A DNA stretch of 64,000 bases from an uncultured Pelagibacteraceae bacterium. GTDB taxonomy: Bacteria; Pseudomonadota; Alphaproteobacteria; Pelagibacterales; Pelagibacteraceae. The stretch spans positions 138,714 through 202,713 of the forward strand of contig CACNVG010000001.1 of NCBI GenBank assembly GCA_902623785.1, given 5' to 3'. Of this stretch, positions 54,644-63,599 are shown one piece after another. Made by a program: the position numbers and the translations under genes. A model generated the notes under the pieces. It made no database searches, was not told the DNA's origin, and saw only the letters and a list, made by a program, of their open reading frames with translations. Within the stretch, counting starts at the first letter, position 1, and each line of letters starts with the position of its first letter.

Positions 54644-55087
54644 ATGAGTTCAGAGAGTTTAAACTTTAATTGGACATGTAAACACACATGGAAAAGAAGT
54701 GCAAAAAATACCGCATGGTGTTTGCTTGGGTGTTCTATTGGAGATTTTGGAACAATCTTATTTTTTCAACTGTCTAAAATTCCATTTCCAGTTCTTGGAA
54801 TAATGACTTTAGCAATTATCAATGGATTAATCACAAGTATAATTTTGGAAACAGTTATACTTGTGAGACAAAATTTTGATTTTAGAAAAGCATTCAATAC
54901 AGCAATAGGGATGAGTTTTATATCTATGATCAGTATGGAAGTTGCAATGAATTTAACAGATTATCTTTTAACAGGTGGAGCAATATTAACTTGGTGGGTT
55001 GTTCCATTAATGTTAATTGTGGGTTTTGTAACGCCTTGGCCTTATAATTATTGGAGATTAAAAAAGTTTAATATAGCTTGTCACTAA
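54644..55087 (+). CDS. DUF4396 membrane protein
   Basis: The 147 residues contain three to four membrane helices and the family pattern WKRSAKNTAWCLLGCSIGDFG with a Cys pair, followed by a Met-bearing helix ISMEVAMNL and the terminal FVTPWPYNYWRLKK. The function is unknown; the Cys and Met residues and the adjacent cupredoxin suggest copper handling. It is 24 bases downstream of the cupredoxin gene and faces the minus-strand glycosyltransferase gene. Confidence 0.78.
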   Translation: MSSESLNFNWTCKHTWKRSAKNTAWCLLGCSIGDFGTILFFQLSKIPFPVLGIMTLAIINGLITSIILETVILVRQNFDFRKAFNTAIGMSFISMISMEVAMNLTDYLLTGGAILTWWVVPLMLIVGFVTPWPYNYWRLKKFNIACH

Positions 55088-55102
55088 CCTAGATAAAAAA
55101 AG

Positions 55103-56524
55103 TTATTTTTCATATAGATAGGTTACGATTAATTTGTGATTAATTTTACTCACGTTTTTCCATGTTGAAAAAATGAAATTATTAGCTGAACAATCATATC
55201 CATTTATTGGCTGATAACAAATAAGCCAGATATTTTTTAAATTATCTATTTCATCAATCGATTTAAAAAAATTTATATTATTTTTTTTTGAAACTTTAGT
55301 ATTTTCAGCATAATTAATAATAATTTTTTCTGTTATTTCTGCCTTTGTTTTAAAAATTACATTTTTATCTTCAAATTTTGATATATGGCCTAATGATTTA
55401 CTAAATTCCGGTTTAGATATTTCTCTATTAAAAATTTCAATATAATTGTTGATTACCGAGGATCCTAAAATAATAAACAAGATTAAAATTTTCTCTCTAT
55501 TATTGTTTATATTAAAAATTAAATTTGAGACTAAAATAATAACTGGTATTAAAACAAAGATTATATACCTGTCAGTTAAAATAGGTTTCTGAAAAATGCT
55601 ATAGACAATAGGTAACAAATATGAAAACATTAAAATTAGAATTAACAAAAAGTACCTATTATTATATTTGAATACTAAATTTCTATTGCGATAAATTAAA
55701 TACAATAACACAGATAAATAGATAGCCCCCATGATTTTTGATCCAAAAAACCTCGAGAAAAAAAAATCATAAAAAAAATCTAAATTAATCTCAGGCATCC
55801 AAAATTCTCTAATACTCATTTGCAAAAATAAGAAGTCATACATTAACAATATATATAAACATATTGAGACAATAATGCATGATAAATTAAAATATATTTT
55901 TTCTTTTTCAAAAAATTTTTTTATAAATAAAAATATAATTTGAGAAAAGGTAATCATAAAAAAAAAGACATGTAAGCAATTACCTAAAATTGAAAAGGAT
56001 ATGTAAAAAATAGAAAATATAATTTTATGTTTATCTAAATTTTTATTCTCACATAATTTGAAAAAAAAAATTAAATTTAAAATACTTACTAAAAATAACA
56101 AAGAGTATAATCTTGTCTCCTGCGAATAACTTATTAAATAAAAGTTAAAAGAGCATAAAATTGCTGTTATTAAAAAACTTTTATTTTTATCAATTTGGAA
56201 TGACAAATAACTTAAGGCTGGTATACATAAAATACCAAAAATAAATGGTAAAACCCTTCCTAAATTTGGATCATAACCAAAATAATAAAAAAATTCTTTT
56301 AGTATAAGGTTAAATACTAAATTTGTTCCTCTACCTACAACTTTTGCTCTTTCTAAAGTTTCTGAAAAAATAATTGTTGGGTCAGCTACATAAAAACCAG
56401 CCTGTTCATCAAGCCAATAGTCTTCTAGATTTAAATTATAAAGTCTTAATAAAATTCCTGAAATAAAAATTAGAAAAAAAAAAATTATATATTTTATGGA
56501 TAAATTACTTTTCTGAGTAACCAT
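55103..56524 (-). CDS. GT39-like membrane glycosyltransferase (PMT/ArnT type)
   Basis: The 473-residue protein has about ten hydrophobic segments and the DE-type motif DYWLDEQAGFY in the first periplasmic loop (residue 34-44), as in polyprenyl-phosphate-sugar-dependent GT39/ArnT transferases. The large C-terminal portion is poorly conserved. The start overlaps the HisD-like gene by 20 bases, so it is likely the last gene of that operon. The acceptor is unknown; a lipid or protein in the envelope is inferred. Confidence 0.72.
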   Translation of the reverse strand: MVTQKSNLSIKYIIFFFLIFISGILLRLYNLNLEDYWLDEQAGFYVADPTIIFSETLERAKVVGRGTNLVFNLILKEFFYYFGYDPNLGRVLPFIFGILCIPALSYLSFQIDKNKSFLITAILCSFNFYLISYSQETRLYSLLFLVSILNLIFFFKLCENKNLDKHKIIFSIFYISFSILGNCLHVFFFMITFSQIIFLFIKKFFEKEKIYFNLSCIIVSICLYILLMYDFLFLQMSIREFWMPEINLDFFYDFFFSRFFGSKIMGAIYLSVLLYLIYRNRNLVFKYNNRYFLLILILMFSYLLPIVYSIFQKPILTDRYIIFVLIPVIILVSNLIFNINNNREKILILFIILGSSVINNYIEIFNREISKPEFSKSLGHISKFEDKNVIFKTKAEITEKIIINYAENTKVSKKNNINFFKSIDEIDNLKNIWLICYQPINGYDCSANNFIFSTWKNVSKINHKLIVTYLYEK

Positions 56525-57794
56525 ATTTTCTTAATCTGGCATCACCAGTTCTTGCATGTGCTTCCATCCCTTCATATCTTGAAATTCTTGCAGCAGCTGC
56601 GCCAACTTCTTTAGTAGATTGCTTCGTCATTCTTTGAAAACTTAAAGTCTTAATAAATTTTCCTACAAATAAGCCACCTGTATATTTTCCAGCTCCTTTA
56701 GTGGGCAATATGTGGTTAGTACCTGAACATTTATCACCGTAAGCAACAGTAGTTTCTTCACCTATAAATAATGATCCATAATTTTTTAATCTTTCGTGGA
56801 ACCATTTTAAATTTTTTGTTTGTAACTCTAAATGTTCTGGAGCATAATCATCACTCACTTTGACCATTTCTTCGTTGGTATCACATAAAATAACTTCACC
56901 ATAATCTCTCCATGCCGCTTCAGCACTTAATCTTGGGACTTCTGGTAATTCTTCAATTAGTTCAGGAACCCTTTTCATAACTGCATCAGCTAACTTTGAA
57001 CTTGTTGTATATAACCAAGCAGGTGAGTTATAACCATGTTCAGCTTGTCCTACTAAGTCAACTGCTACAATTTCTGGATCTGCAGTTTCATCAGCTATAA
57101 TTCCAATTTCTGTTGGTCCAGCAAATAAATCAATACCAACTTTACCAAATAAAATTCTTTTAGCTTCAGCAACAAATTGATTTCCAGGTCCAACTAAAAT
57201 ATCAGCAGGGGCGTTACCAAATAAACCGAATGTCATCGCAGCTATAGCTGGTACTCCACCTAAATTCAAAATTACATCTGCACCACATAAGTCAGCTGTA
57301 TAAATTATAGAAGGGTGGGCACCTATATTTTCTTTCGGTGGACTGCATGCGATAATATTTTTAACACCAGCAACTTTTGCAGTAGTCACACTCATAACAG
57401 CTGAAGCAATGTGTGCGTATCTTCCTCCAGGTATATAACACCCAGCGGTATTAACCGGTACTAGTTTTTGACCAGCATATAATCCATTTGAAAGCTCAAC
57501 TTCAAAGTCTTGTCCGTAGTTTTTTAATTGAGCTTCAGCAAATTTTTTAACTCTGTCGTAAGAAAATTTAATATCGTCTTTAGTCTTTTGATCTAATTTT
57601 TTTTTGATCTCTTCAATTTTTTCTCTAGATACTATTATCTCTCCATCGTATTTATCGAATTTTTTTGTTAATTCTTTACAACCTTCTTCTTTTGATTTTT
57701 CAAGTTCTTTTAAAAGATTTTGAACGATCTCTTTAGTTTTAGTGTCATCTGTTGAAGCTGTCTTAGTTGCTTTTTTTAAATATTTTATTGTCAT
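56505..57794 (-). CDS. HisD-family dehydrogenase, HpsN-like (sulfopropanediol 3-dehydrogenase candidate)
   Basis: The 429 residues carry all HisD-fold catalytic positions: zinc ligands Gln250, His253, Asp353, His413 and the Glu320-His321 base. The segments GGRYAHIASAVMSVTT and IACSPP are closer, by recall, to HpsN, which oxidises 2,3-dihydroxypropane-1-sulfonate to sulfolactate, than to histidinol dehydrogenases. No his gene is adjacent; it is 23 bases downstream of a phosphotransacylase. HpsN is therefore a candidate; authentic HisD is the main alternative. Confidence 0.7.
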   Translation of the reverse strand: MTIKYLKKATKTASTDDTKTKEIVQNLLKELEKSKEEGCKELTKKFDKYDGEIIVSREKIEEIKKKLDQKTKDDIKFSYDRVKKFAEAQLKNYGQDFEVELSNGLYAGQKLVPVNTAGCYIPGGRYAHIASAVMSVTTAKVAGVKNIIACSPPKENIGAHPSIIYTADLCGADVILNLGGVPAIAAMTFGLFGNAPADILVGPGNQFVAEAKRILFGKVGIDLFAGPTEIGIIADETADPEIVAVDLVGQAEHGYNSPAWLYTTSSKLADAVMKRVPELIEELPEVPRLSAEAAWRDYGEVILCDTNEEMVKVSDDYAPEHLELQTKNLKWFHERLKNYGSLFIGEETTVAYGDKCSGTNHILPTKGAGKYTGGLFVGKFIKTLSFQRMTKQSTKEVGAAAARISRYEGMEAHARTGDARLRKYGYSEK

Positions 57795-57817
57795 TTATAT
57801 AAATTTATATTTCATTC

Positions 57818-58729
57818 TTAATCTAATGCAACAACTGCTGCGGCTATAGAAGCTAGTCTTGCAACTGCTTCATCCGATCTACTTGTTATAACTACTGGAA
57901 CCTTTCCACCAACTACAACGCCTGCTGCGCAAGCTCCCATGAAATAGATCATCATTTTAACTAAAGCATTACCAGTTTCAACACTTGGAACTAACAAAAC
58001 ATCAGCATCACCTGCAACAATATTCTTTATTCCTTTTATTGAAGCTGATTTTCTAGAAATACTATTATCAAAGGCTAGGGGACCAAAAACGTCAGCCTCT
58101 AATTTTTCTTTTTTAGATAATTCAGTTATTTCTTTTGCTTCCATTGAACTTTGTATACTATCAAGAACTTCTTCAGTCGCAGATAAGACAGCAACTTTTG
58201 GTCTATTGTTTCCTATTCTTTTTGAAAAACCAATTACATTTTTTAAAATATGCATCTTAGTTTTAACGTTTGGCATAACATTTAATGCGCCGTCCGTAAT
58301 GATTAACGGCTTATCATCTTTATCTAAAGTCATATGCCAAATATGGCTTAGTCTAGTCTTTCCTAAAAGTTGGTATTCTCTTTTTAAAACTTCTTTCATT
58401 AATATATCAGTATGAATGTGACCTTTTACTATAATCTTTATTTTTCCTGCCTTTGCTAATTTAGCAGCAACAATTGCAGTATTATTTTCTACCGGTTCAT
58501 GAATAATTTCATACTGAGAAATATCAAATTTAATATCTTCAGCACATTTTTGTATTTGTTCCTTATCTCCAATAAAAATTGGTTTAACTAGATTTTCTTT
58601 AACTGCATCCATCACTGAGAGCATCGGCAAAGGCTTTCCAGCATTTACAATTGCTGCACTAACCCCCTTCTTTTTGCTAGCCGCATCCAATAGATTATTA
58701 GGGCACACTATTTGCTTATCTGAAATCAT
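57818..58729 (-). CDS. Phosphate acetyl/butyryltransferase-like protein
   Basis: The 303 residues match the phosphotransacylase fold: VKGHIHTDILMKEVL, LIITDGALNVMPN, VAVLSATEEVLDSIQSS, and DADVLLVPSVETGNALVKMM. Family members exchange acyl-CoA and acyl phosphate. In sulfonate breakdown a Pta converts the acetyl phosphate made by Xsc to acetyl-CoA, but no xsc is in view. It leads the operon with the HisD-like gene and diverges from the BASS transporter. Confidence 0.85.
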   Translation of the reverse strand: MISDKQIVCPNNLLDAASKKKGVSAAIVNAGKPLPMLSVMDAVKENLVKPIFIGDKEQIQKCAEDIKFDISQYEIIHEPVENNTAIVAAKLAKAGKIKIIVKGHIHTDILMKEVLKREYQLLGKTRLSHIWHMTLDKDDKPLIITDGALNVMPNVKTKMHILKNVIGFSKRIGNNRPKVAVLSATEEVLDSIQSSMEAKEITELSKKEKLEADVFGPLAFDNSISRKSASIKGIKNIVAGDADVLLVPSVETGNALVKMMIYFMGACAAGVVVGGKVPVVITSRSDEAVARLASIAAAVVALD

Positions 58730-58798
58730 AAAAAAATCTTATATTTGTTTTTATAATGAGTATAAAGGAATTTGAGCATATTTGTGGTAATATAAAAG

Positions 58799-59662
58799 AT
58801 GGAAATTGTAACAAAAATAACACCGATAATCCTTGCATTAATAATGCTTGGTTTAGGATTAGGTTTAAAACTCGAAGATTTCACAAGAGTATTAAAAACA
58901 CCTAAAGATTTTATTGTTGGTTTTATTTCACAATTAATAATCCTTCCACTTGTTGCTTATTTATTAATTTTAATTTTAAGAACACCTCCTGAAATCGCAA
59001 TTGGAGTAATGATTATTGCAGCAGCACCAGGAGGAGTGACTTCAAATGTAATGACTAAATTTGCAGACGGTGACGTGGCATTATCAATTTCTTTAACAGC
59101 TATAATAAGTTTATTAAGTATTATTACAGTTCCTTTTATAATTTTTACATCTGCAGATTTGTTTGGAATTACCAATATTGCAGAAAATATATCAATGATT
59201 GGTATCGCATTTAAGATGTTTTTAGTTGTTACTGTGCCAGTTATATTAGGAATGATTATAAGAAAATTTGCAGAAAGTTTTGTAGCCTCAAAAGTAGAAA
59301 TATTTAACAAACTTAATATTGTATTATTTGCAGTTTTTTTCTTTGCTGCATTTTATGAGGAAAGAGAAAACTTAATAAATTTATTGAAACAAGCAGGTCT
59401 AATTACCTTGATTTTAAATGTTACTATGATGGTTATTGCATATTATCTCGGTAAAATTTTTGCATCAGGAGTAAAGCAGCTTAAATGTATTGCTTTAGAA
59501 TGTGGTTTACAAAACGGAACTTTGGCGCTGTTTGTTTCTACTCAAATATTTGGGTCCAATATATTGTATGCAATACCTACCGGTGCATATGCACTGATAA
59601 TGTATATAACTGGATTTACTTTTGTATTTTTATTAAGACGAAGCACTAATCAAATTTTCTAA
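58799..59662 (+). CDS. Bile acid:sodium symporter (BASS) family transporter
   Basis: The 287-residue membrane protein has eight to ten helices, with the BASS patterns LGLGLKLEDFTRVL and AAPGGVTSNVMTKFADGDVALSISLT, and LECGLQNGTLALFVS. Members import organic acids, bile acids or sulfonates with Na+. The substrate is unknown, but the surrounding HpsN-like and ComC-like enzymes hint at an anionic small organic acid. The end overlaps the Ldh_2 gene by 30 bases. Confidence 0.88.
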   Translation: MEIVTKITPIILALIMLGLGLGLKLEDFTRVLKTPKDFIVGFISQLIILPLVAYLLILILRTPPEIAIGVMIIAAAPGGVTSNVMTKFADGDVALSISLTAIISLLSIITVPFIIFTSADLFGITNIAENISMIGIAFKMFLVVTVPVILGMIIRKFAESFVASKVEIFNKLNIVLFAVFFFAAFYEERENLINLLKQAGLITLILNVTMMVIAYYLGKIFASGVKQLKCIALECGLQNGTLALFVSTQIFGSNILYAIPTGAYALIMYITGFTFVFLLRRSTNQIF

Positions 59663-60652
59663 ATCTTTTTCTATTTCTTTAGGTAAATAAATTTTCTTTT
59701 TAGAGTTTTTTGAAAATCTTTTTGCTTTATTTTCTCCAGGATAAGAAATTGAGGCAAAACCTTTAGCCCGAGGAAGCTTTTTTATAATTCTAATATTTTC
59801 TTTTATTCTTTTGATATAATTTTTTCCAATAAATATATTAGGTTTAATAGCTAAAAATAAATGGCCAACGTTTTGTGGTCCTCTAAAATCATCAAATGGA
59901 TCTCTAACTTTTCCACCGTGAGCAGCTCCTGTAATCACTCCACTTAAAATATCTACCATCCACGCAAGACCTGATCCTCTAAAACCTGCAATCGGAAGCT
60001 GAACTCCTTCTAAAGCTTTTTTAGCATCTGTGGTGGGGTTTCCACTTTTATCTAAGGCGACACCGGCAGGAATTTTTTTACCCAGTCTTGCAGCAACTCT
60101 AATTATACCTCTGTTTATCATTGATACAGATGTGTCTAAAATAAATGGAACTTTTCCTCCTGATGGTGTTCCAAAGCAGATAGGGTTAGTACCGAACAAA
60201 GTTTTTTTCGCCCCGAAAGGTGCGATTGCAGGTGGTGCATTAGTAAAACACCAAACCATTAAATTTTTTTTAACCGCTTGTTCAACGTAATAACCTGACA
60301 AACCATAATGTCCTGAATTTTTTACACCGACTAATCCAATACCTGTTTTTTTTGTACTCTTTATTAAAGTCTTAATAGCTGTATCTGCTGCAACAAATCC
60401 AATTGAATTGTTTGCATCAATAAAAGATATTGAGTTAGATATTTTCTTAATCTTAATTTTTGGTTTTGGATTGATAACTTTTTTCTTAATTCTTTCACAA
60501 TACATTTTAAGTCTTGATATACCATGACCATATGCACCAACATACTCAGCATTAATTAAAGCATTAGCACTTATTGTTGCATGAGAGAGACTCAATCCTC
60601 TTTTTTTTAAAATTTGGATAACAATTTTTTTTAGTTTTTTTCCATCAACCAT
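59633..60652 (-). CDS. Ldh_2/ComC-like NAD(P)-dependent 2-hydroxyacid dehydrogenase
   Basis: The 339-residue protein is of the malate/L-lactate dehydrogenase (Ldh_2) family, which includes (R)-sulfolactate dehydrogenase ComC. Catalytic His115 is in KNSGHYGLSGYYVEQ, with AYGHGISRLKM near residue 44 and FRGSGLAWMVDIL later. The exact substrate (malate, ureidoglycolate, sulfolactate) cannot be read by eye. It overlaps the upstream sugar dehydrogenase gene by 22 bases. Confidence 0.82.
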   Translation of the reverse strand: MVDGKKLKKIVIQILKKRGLSLSHATISANALINAEYVGAYGHGISRLKMYCERIKKKVINPKPKIKIKKISNSISFIDANNSIGFVAADTAIKTLIKSTKKTGIGLVGVKNSGHYGLSGYYVEQAVKKNLMVWCFTNAPPAIAPFGAKKTLFGTNPICFGTPSGGKVPFILDTSVSMINRGIIRVAARLGKKIPAGVALDKSGNPTTDAKKALEGVQLPIAGFRGSGLAWMVDILSGVITGAAHGGKVRDPFDDFRGPQNVGHLFLAIKPNIFIGKNYIKRIKENIRIIKKLPRAKGFASISYPGENKAKRFSKNSKKKIYLPKEIEKDLENLISASS

Positions 60653-61692
60653 AGACCGTCCTGACCAAGAAAATAAATCTTTCCATTGACGGGATGAACC
60701 TGAATATCTCTAATTCTTCCAATTTGATTTTGAAATACAATTTCTTCTCGCACATTTTTCATGTTAGAAAAATCAAGCTTTCTTAAAGACATATCTTTTA
60801 AAGATGTTACTAATGCTTGACCATCCCACTCTTTAAATTCATTACCTTTATAAATTGTTATTGCACTTGTTGCAATTGAAGGAACCCAATATTTAATAGC
60901 TTTTGTATACCCTGGCATCCATTTTGGTCCTATCTTAGTTCCACTATAATTTGTTCCACCCCAACCTAATATTTTCCAGCCATAATTTTCACCCTTTTTA
61001 ATTTCTCCAAACCAATCACCACCTTTTGCTCCGTGATTACTTGCATAAACTTTCTTATCAAATTGGGATACCGTTAAACCTTGTGGATTTCTTATACCAA
61101 TTTGATAAATTTCGGGTAGCCAATTCTTTTTATCAATAAATTTAGGATTATCTTTAGGAATTCCTCCGTCTAACTTAATTCTTATTATACTACCGGGATG
61201 TTGAGTTGGATCTTGTGCTATCATTCCTTTTCCTCTTTCACCAACGGATGCAAAAAGAAACTCATCTTTAACTGCCAGTCTGGAACCAAAATGATAACCT
61301 GAATTAATAGGAGGCTGAGCAACAAATATATTATCAAATTTTAATTCACTTCTATCTAAATTTGCTCTTGCAATAGAAGTAGTAGATTTAAATTTTCCGT
61401 GATCCTCTGAGTAGCTAACAAAAACAATTTCATCTTTATATAAGATATCTAATAATCCACCTTGACCATCCTCTAATATTTTAAGATTATGAATTACTTC
61501 AGAAACATTTCCAGCGCTCAGATCTATTAATTTAATTTTTCCTGACTTCTCAGTAATCAATAATTCTTTATCAGATATGAAAGTTGAGCCCCAAGGAGCA
61601 TCTAAATCTGCGATTTTATTTATTCTAAATTCTTGTGCTTCAGCTGATACTGAAAATATAAATAAAAATAGAATTAACCTTTTCCACGCCAT
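60631..61692 (-). CDS. PQQ-dependent aldose sugar dehydrogenase-like protein (YliI/GSDH family)
   Basis: The 353-residue secreted protein (signal peptide to about residue 19) has the six-bladed propeller patterns of the soluble aldose dehydrogenase family: HFGSRLAVKDEFLFASVGERG, GIRNPQGLTVS and SNHGAKGGDWFGEI. Such enzymes oxidise sugars with PQQ and pass electrons to an acceptor; no pqq genes are in this window, so whether it is active is open. It lies between an ABC permease (19-base overlap) and the Ldh_2 gene. Confidence 0.82.
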   Translation of the reverse strand: MAWKRLILFLFIFSVSAEAQEFRINKIADLDAPWGSTFISDKELLITEKSGKIKLIDLSAGNVSEVIHNLKILEDGQGGLLDILYKDEIVFVSYSEDHGKFKSTTSIARANLDRSELKFDNIFVAQPPINSGYHFGSRLAVKDEFLFASVGERGKGMIAQDPTQHPGSIIRIKLDGGIPKDNPKFIDKKNWLPEIYQIGIRNPQGLTVSQFDKKVYASNHGAKGGDWFGEIKKGENYGWKILGWGGTNYSGTKIGPKWMPGYTKAIKYWVPSIATSAITIYKGNEFKEWDGQALVTSLKDMSLRKLDFSNMKNVREEIVFQNQIGRIRDIQVHPVNGKIYFLGQDGLWLMEKN

Positions 61693-63599
61693 GGAATAGT
61701 TTTATCTATTATTTTTCTTAATGTAACGTCGAATAATAGTCCCAGCATACCCATAATGAAAATAGTTATCCAAATAACTTCATATTGGAAATATTTTTTT
61801 GCGACATTTTCAACAAATCCAATTCCCGTAGTACCTGCTAAAAATTCTGCTGCAACAAGTGTTCCCCAACACATTCCAACTGCAACTCTAATTCCTGTGA
61901 GAATTTCTGGTAAAGAATTAGGAAAGATTACGTATCTTAAAATTTGTTTTTTGGATGCACCTAGTGAATGAGCTGCATGAATTTTTGATAGTTGAGTTCC
62001 AGATGCACCAGCTCGTGCAGAGATAATCATAATTGATAATGAGACCATAAATAACAAGAATACTTTTCCAGTATTATCGATACCTAAAACTGAAATGATT
62101 AAAGGAGCCCATGCTAATGGTGGTACAGGTCTGTAAAGTTCAATTAAAGGATCAAAGAAGCCTTTAGCAAATCTATTTAAACCCATAAATAATCCAAGCG
62201 GAACTCCAATTAAAATTCCAAAGATAAGTCCTAGAAATACTCTTAAAAATGAATCCCAAATATGTCCGTAAGGAACTGGAATTTTAAATAATTTAAAATC
62301 TCCTGTAACAACTTTGAGAACTCTTCCTTTAAAGTTTTGCTCAACTACACCATCTTTAGTGTGAATAGGGTATTCCCCTGGAAGAATATCGGCAATCCAA
62401 TCTGGTAAAATAAATCCAATTATTTTACTTACATCCATCATATCAATCCAAAGTAAAGGTATATTTTTGTAACCGACACTTGGTTTTGACATTAAGATAA
62501 ATTTATTAAGTGTATCTGATGGTTTAGGCAACCATCTTCCAGAACCTTGCTCAGAGCAACTCGTACCACTAGATACAATTGTTCCCGCAGGAAATAAAAA
62601 CATATCTACAAACCTTAATCCACCCTGTTCAGATTTTTGAACATTATCGAATTCAACAATTGCATTTTGCATTTCATTTAATGCATTTGGCGGATAAATA
62701 CTTGCAAATTCTATTCTTCTTGCAATCTTTACAATATTTTTTGCAAAGGTAGACGCTACTTCTTCTGTATCATCTAAGCCACCTCTATATTCTTTAATTT
62801 TATCCTTTAAAGCTTTAATAGAATTTTTAAATTGTGGATTATGATTTCTTAACTTAAAGAATTTATCGTTAATTATTTCAAGCTCTTTTGCGGCAGCATC
62901 AAATTTAAGACCTTTATTAGTAGCTGGAACTAAAGGGACTTCAATTGTGTTTTCTATTGAACCTGTACCAGATTGAACTTTTGTAATACCCCAACCACCT
63001 TCTTCAGCTACCGCTCTAAGTCTCTCATTTTTTTGTTCATCAGTTTCAAATGGGTAATCGTTTTTTTTAAAGTTTGAAGTTAAAAGCCTTATTTCTTCAG
63101 TCATCTCTTTAATCTGAATTTTTGTATCTGTTTCCATTAAATTTTCATTTGTTAATAATGGAATTAACTGTCTTGTCTCGTTTATAAATCCAACTAAAGT
63201 TGTTTTCTGTGGACTACTTAAGTCTGTAGAGCTTTGTATTTCGTTAGTGATTATTTGAAGGTTTTTATTTTCAATTTTTATTATTGAAGTACTTTTAAAT
63301 TCTCTTTCTTCTATTGGAAACTGATACTTTAAACCTAAAAGAGATTCATTAACTTTTGCAACCTGGCACAATTCATTAGCAGATTTAGGGTAAAATCCTT
63401 TAGCTATATCCCAAGAATAATATAACCAAATTAATAGTATCGCACTGCTTCCAACAATAATCCAATGCGTTCCACCTTTAGCTCTTTCAGGGTTTCCAAA
63501 TACAGCATCAACTTTTTCTGTACGAATTAATCTTCTTCCGTAAAGAATACATCCAACAATCGATACTAGTATTAATATTGTAATAAATTGGGTAAACAT
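61674..63599 (-). CDS. TauT/NitT-type ABC transporter permease with large extracytoplasmic insertion
   Basis: The 641-residue protein has two N-terminal helices (about residues 4-20 and 46-64), then about 370 residues of soluble and partly helical sequence, and a normal binding-protein-dependent permease domain from about residue 442 with the EAA loop AHSLGASKKQILRYVIFPNSLPEIL near 545. The usual NitT/TauT permease is about 250-300 residues, so the insertion is unusual; it might replace a separate substrate-binding protein. It directly follows the ATPase gene. The substrate is unknown; taurine-like sulfonates are a guess. Confidence 0.84.
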   Translation of the reverse strand: MFTQFITILILVSIVGCILYGRRLIRTEKVDAVFGNPERAKGGTHWIIVGSSAILLIWLYYSWDIAKGFYPKSANELCQVAKVNESLLGLKYQFPIEEREFKSTSIIKIENKNLQIITNEIQSSTDLSSPQKTTLVGFINETRQLIPLLTNENLMETDTKIQIKEMTEEIRLLTSNFKKNDYPFETDEQKNERLRAVAEEGGWGITKVQSGTGSIENTIEVPLVPATNKGLKFDAAAKELEIINDKFFKLRNHNPQFKNSIKALKDKIKEYRGGLDDTEEVASTFAKNIVKIARRIEFASIYPPNALNEMQNAIVEFDNVQKSEQGGLRFVDMFLFPAGTIVSSGTSCSEQGSGRWLPKPSDTLNKFILMSKPSVGYKNIPLLWIDMMDVSKIIGFILPDWIADILPGEYPIHTKDGVVEQNFKGRVLKVVTGDFKLFKIPVPYGHIWDSFLRVFLGLIFGILIGVPLGLFMGLNRFAKGFFDPLIELYRPVPPLAWAPLIISVLGIDNTGKVFLLFMVSLSIMIISARAGASGTQLSKIHAAHSLGASKKQILRYVIFPNSLPEILTGIRVAVGMCWGTLVAAEFLAGTTGIGFVENVAKKYFQYEVIWITIFIMGMLGLLFDVTLRKIIDKTIPWRGKG

